8,154 nt of DNA, taken from contig CAAFQT010000154.1 of assembly GCA_900765185.1 (NCBI GenBank), forward strand, positions 1-8,154, given 5' to 3'. The notes beneath the pieces were generated by a model. That model was not told the DNA's origin, searched no databases, and worked only from the letters and a program-made list of their open reading frames with translations. The stretch comes from an uncultured Collinsella sp. GTDB taxonomy: Bacteria; Actinomycetota; Coriobacteriia; Coriobacteriales; Coriobacteriaceae. The first letter of the stretch is position 1; each line of letters opens with the position of its first letter. A program made the position numbers and the translations under genes. Positions 6,121-8,154 of this stretch are shown piece after piece.

Positions 6121-6149
6121 GGTGCGCGGGGCCCTCCCCTCCGCGCACC
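6121..6149 (+). other. Strong hairpin between permease and amidohydrolase
   Basis: GGTGCGCGG (6121-6129) and CCGCGCACC (6141-6149) form a perfect 9-bp stem with an 11-nt C-rich loop, 20 nt after the permease stop. There is no T-tract, so it is not a standard intrinsic terminator. It could stabilise the upstream mRNA, or partly reduce read-through and so set different levels of the two products. Confidence 0.6.
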
Positions 6150-6163
6150 GAACCCGGCACCAC

Positions 6164-6221
6164 TTGGGTAGCTTTGTGAGGCTTTAACCCAACACGGCCT
6201 CGCCCACTATATGGATCCATA
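6164..6221. promoter_or_regulatory. Dyads in the amidohydrolase leader
   Basis: Two symmetric elements precede the gene. TTGGGT (6164-6169) and ACCCAA (6187-6192) are perfect arms separated by 17 nt. TATGGATCCATA (6210-6221) is a perfect 12-bp palindrome whose last base overlaps the ribosome binding site. A protein bound to the second, or its pairing in RNA, would block translation initiation. Either may be chance; no promoter boxes with good spacing are seen. Confidence 0.35.
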
Positions 6222-6227
6222 AGGAGG
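6221..6227 (+). promoter_or_regulatory. Ribosome binding site of the amidohydrolase
   Basis: AAGGAGG lies 4 nt before ATG 6232 and supports that start. Confidence 0.8.
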
Positions 6228-6231
6228 AACC

Positions 6232-7509
6232 ATGTCCACTCAGTATGCAATCGTTGGCGGCAAGCTCATCGACGGTACCGGTGCCGAGCCGGTCGAGAAC
6301 TCCCTCGTTCTCGTCGACGACAACGGCAAGATCGAGTACGCCGGCACTATGCAGGACCTTCCCGAGGGTGTTGAGGTTATCGACGCCGCCGGCAAGACCG
6401 TCCTTCCCGGCCTGATCGACACCCACCTGCACTTCTCGGGCAACTTGACCGACGATGACACCGACTGGGTCATGCAGCCGCTCCTCGAGAAGCAGGCAGT
6501 CGCCGTCAAGCAGGCCTACGACTGCCTCACCCACGGCCTCACCACCGTCTGCGAGATCGGCCGCTTTGGTATCCAGATCCGTGACTGCATCGACAAGGGC
6601 GTCTTTAAGGGCCCGCGCGTTCTGGCCACCGGCCTCGGCTTCTGCCGCGTTGCCGGCCACGGTGACTCCCACCACTGCACCCAGGAGCTCAACAAGGAAT
6701 CCCATCCCTGGGGCGACCAGGTCGACGGTCCTTGGGATCTTCGCAAGGCCGTCCGCCGTCGCCTGCGCGAGAACCCCGATGCCATCAAGATCTGGGCTAC
6801 CGGTGGCGGCATCTGGCGCTGGGACTCCGGTCGCGACCAGCACTATTGCTCCGAGGAGATCCAGGCCGTGGTCGAAGAGGCAAAGATGGTCGGCATCCCC
6901 GTGTGGAGCCACTGCTACAACAACCACGCCGCTGCCTACGATTCCGTTCGATTTGGCTGCGAGCAGCTGATCCACGGCTTCGATATCGATGAGCGCACCA
7001 TGGACCTCATGGCCGAGCAGGGCACCTTCTTTACCCCGACAATCGCCTTCCTGCCCACCTGGTACGCCACCTATCCACCCGTCTACGTCCCCGAGCTGCA
7101 CGATAAGTACGAGGGCACCCTGGTCGAGAAGGAGCTGCAGCGCAACTACGACTGCCTGCGCGAGGCCAAGAAGCGCGGCGTCGTCATGACGATCGGCTCC
7201 GACTCCTTCTCCTTCGTCACCCCGTACGGCACCTGCTCCATCGAGGAGATGTACGAGTTCGTCGACAAGATCGGCTTCACCCCGGTCGAGACCATCGCCT
7301 GCGCCACCCTCAACGGTGCCAAGATGTGCCACATCGAGGACGAGACCGGTTCCATCGAGGCCGGCAAGTGCGCCGACCTGCTGGTCGTCAACGGTGACGT
7401 CGCCGCCGACATCCACGTGCTCAACACCGACAACATGGACGTCATCATGAAGGACGGCTGGATTGTCGAGGGCGGCACCTTCGGCGAGGCAAACAAGTAC
7501 AGCGCCTAA
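6232..7509 (+). CDS. Metal-dependent amidohydrolase (imidazolonepropionase/Xaa-Pro dipeptidase-like)
   Basis: The 425-residue cytoplasmic enzyme belongs to the amidohydrolase superfamily, group COG1228-like. The full binuclear metal set is visible: H65 and H67 in DTHLHFSG, K186 in IKIWATGG (the lysine expected to be carboxylated), H227 in WSHCYN, H248 in LIHGFD and D324 in IGSDSFS. The N-terminal strand segment (about 1-58) and the C-terminal GKCADLLVVNGD (379-390) form the usual small beta-sandwich around the TIM barrel. Such enzymes hydrolyse amide bonds in dipeptides ending in Pro, Arg or Lys, N-acyl amino acids, or cyclic amides. The barrel loops here are rich in Trp and His (HGDSHH at 143-148, GGGIWRWDSG at 191-200), so the substrate may be aromatic or charged. 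It is not called HutI because no other histidine-degradation gene is present. Its partner is the permease upstream. Family is sure; substrate is open. Confidence 0.88.
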   Translation: MSTQYAIVGGKLIDGTGAEPVENSLVLVDDNGKIEYAGTMQDLPEGVEVIDAAGKTVLPGLIDTHLHFSGNLTDDDTDWVMQPLLEKQAVAVKQAYDCLTHGLTTVCEIGRFGIQIRDCIDKGVFKGPRVLATGLGFCRVAGHGDSHHCTQELNKESHPWGDQVDGPWDLRKAVRRRLRENPDAIKIWATGGGIWRWDSGRDQHYCSEEIQAVVEEAKMVGIPVWSHCYNNHAAAYDSVRFGCEQLIHGFDIDERTMDLMAEQGTFFTPTIAFLPTWYATYPPVYVPELHDKYEGTLVEKELQRNYDCLREAKKRGVVMTIGSDSFSFVTPYGTCSIEEMYEFVDKIGFTPVETIACATLNGAKMCHIEDETGSIEAGKCADLLVVNGDVAADIHVLNTDNMDVIMKDGWIVEGGTFGEANKYSA

Positions 7510-7567
7510 GCTACCGTTCATCGATGGCTTGATGTAAAACACAGTATTTGATTGCATAATGCAATGG

Positions 7568-7594
7568 AGAGGGTCGCTTGCGGCCCTCTTTATT
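7568..7594 (+). terminator. Intrinsic terminator of the amidohydrolase
   Basis: AGAGGGTCG (7568-7576) pairs with CGGCCCTCT (7581-7589), 9 bp with one G-U pair and a CTTG loop. TTATT follows. It lies about 60 nt after the stop codon and marks the end of the permease-amidohydrolase unit. Confidence 0.8.
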
Positions 7595-7615
7595 GCTATG
7601 GGGTGCGTCAGTAAG

Positions 7616-7621
7616 AAGGAG
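7616..7621 (+). promoter_or_regulatory. Ribosome binding site deciding the sensor kinase start
   Basis: AAGGAG abuts the ATG at 7622 with no spacer, which is too close to work well. It is 6 nt before the in-frame GTG at 7628, so GTG is the better start. An ATG at 7598 is also in frame but has only the terminator region before it. Confidence 0.6.
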
Positions 7622-7627
7622 ATGACG

Positions 7628-8140
7628 GTGGATCTCAATAGGCTGATTCTGGGCAAGAGCTACAACTCTACCAAGGTCTTTCGTACCGCTCAGCATGTGG
7701 TTCAAGCCATCTTGCTCGGTATCGTCGTTCCGCTGCTTATCCTGCTGCTCATCTGGGATCTAACCGATAATCCCAATCCCGTTCCGGCCGTTGTCGTCAT
7801 TGCCGGCTTGGTCATGCTGTGCTTCTTCTTCTCGTACGTCTTTGTCGTTCCCGACGACCTCACATCGAGCGCTACCGACCGCACGCTCGCCATCGCGTCG
7901 AAAATATTCGCCTACACGTCGCGCGGCCTTACGCCCGAAGCTGCCCTGGGCGCCTCTAAGATCATCCTGTCCGAAACTATCGCCTCTGCCATCTGCTTTA
8001 CCGACGGCAAGCAGGTGTTGGCAAGCTGGGGCGAGGACTCGGCAAAATGCCCCGCGGGCACCCCGGTGGTGCTGCGGACTACGCTCAACGTGATCAACAG
8101 CGGTGAGCAAAGCGTGTTCTCGCGCGATGCCTCGACCGAG
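7628..8140 (+). CDS. LytS-like sensor histidine kinase, N-terminal fragment
   Basis: An open frame of 171 genuine codons runs to the contig end; the four codons after 8140 are adapter. Residues about 24-43 and 53-74 are hydrophobic helices separated by a short NPNP-containing loop. From residue 83, TDRTLAIASKIFAYTSRGLT and the following EAALGASKIILSET resemble the linker and start of the GAF domain of LytS/YpdA-type kinases, where a similar RTL-IA segment precedes GL-x-ESA. AICFTDGKQVLASWGED continues the GAF domain. The usual LytS sensor has five or more membrane helices, so this version with two is simplified. The histidine kinase core and any LytTR regulator lie beyond the contig. Family members sense extracellular metabolites or envelope state. 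It follows the permease-amidohydrolase pair after a terminator, so it may regulate or respond to that uptake. The identification rests on linker resemblance, so it is moderate. Confidence 0.6.
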
Positions 8141-8154
8141 AGATCGGAAGAGCA
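8141..8154 (+). other. Illumina adapter read-through at the contig end
   Basis: The last 14 bases, AGATCGGAAGAGCA, are identical to the start of the standard TruSeq adapter; the final CA fits the read 1 adapter (continuing CACGTC) and not the read 2 form (GCG). The first A is probably the library A-tail. These bases are not genomic and the residues they encode in the sensor kinase frame are artefactual. Confidence 0.95.

Noticed and set aside
6184..7656. 490-codon minus-strand open frame opposite the amidohydrolase
   Set aside because: Antisense of a gene with all metal ligands intact; composition is dominated by Val, Gly, Asp, Leu and Ala with no recognisable domain.

Overview
The window looks like an 8.15 kb contig from a high-GC gut Actinobacterium of the Coriobacteriia, most likely Collinsella or a close relative. 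This rests on codon use rich in GCC/GTC/AAC/GGC, the gene mix (carbamate kinase, APC permease, amidohydrolase, membrane-anchored C39-like peptidase, LytS-type sensor) and the style of the intergenic repeats. It is inferred from overall character, not from a search. Both ends cut through genes. The last 14 bases are an Illumina adapter read-through, so the right end is an assembly boundary and not biology.

Layout, left to right. 1-1172 (minus strand) is the N-terminal 390 codons of an AAA_14/DUF4143-type ATPase, open to the left edge, with intact Walker A and Walker B and a PD-(D/E)XK-like C-terminus. Its upstream region carries a 34-bp tandem repeat containing a 7-bp-arm dyad, a plausible autoregulatory operator. 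About 1275-1498 (minus) holds a possible decayed gene remnant. From there to 1850 is an A/T-rich stretch with a dyad but no convincing gene. 1865-2827 (plus) is carbamate kinase (arcC), followed by an intrinsic terminator. 2979-3242 is a non-autonomous, MITE/REP-like intergenic element with 24-bp perfect terminal inverted repeats and three internal ~61-bp palindromic repeats. It lies between the convergent arcC and C39 genes. 3254-4288 (minus) is a membrane-anchored C39-family cysteine peptidase with a long disordered cytoplasmic tail. 4649-6100 and 6232-7509 (plus) are an APC-family amino acid permease and a binuclear-metal amidohydrolase of the imidazolonepropionase/Xaa-Pro dipeptidase-like group, separated by a 131-nt leader with a strong hairpin. 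A terminator at 7568-7594 separates them from the start of a LytS-like sensor kinase (7628 onward), cut by the contig end.

Functionally, the permease and amidohydrolase form a likely uptake-and-hydrolysis pair for an amide-bearing small molecule such as an N-acyl or cyclic amide amino acid derivative or a dipeptide. The sensor kinase directly downstream is a candidate regulator. Carbamate kinase could make ATP from carbamoyl phosphate. No arginine deiminase or carbamoyltransferase gene is present here, so its carbamoyl phosphate source lies outside the window. No RNA genes, CRISPR arrays, transposase genes or origins were seen.
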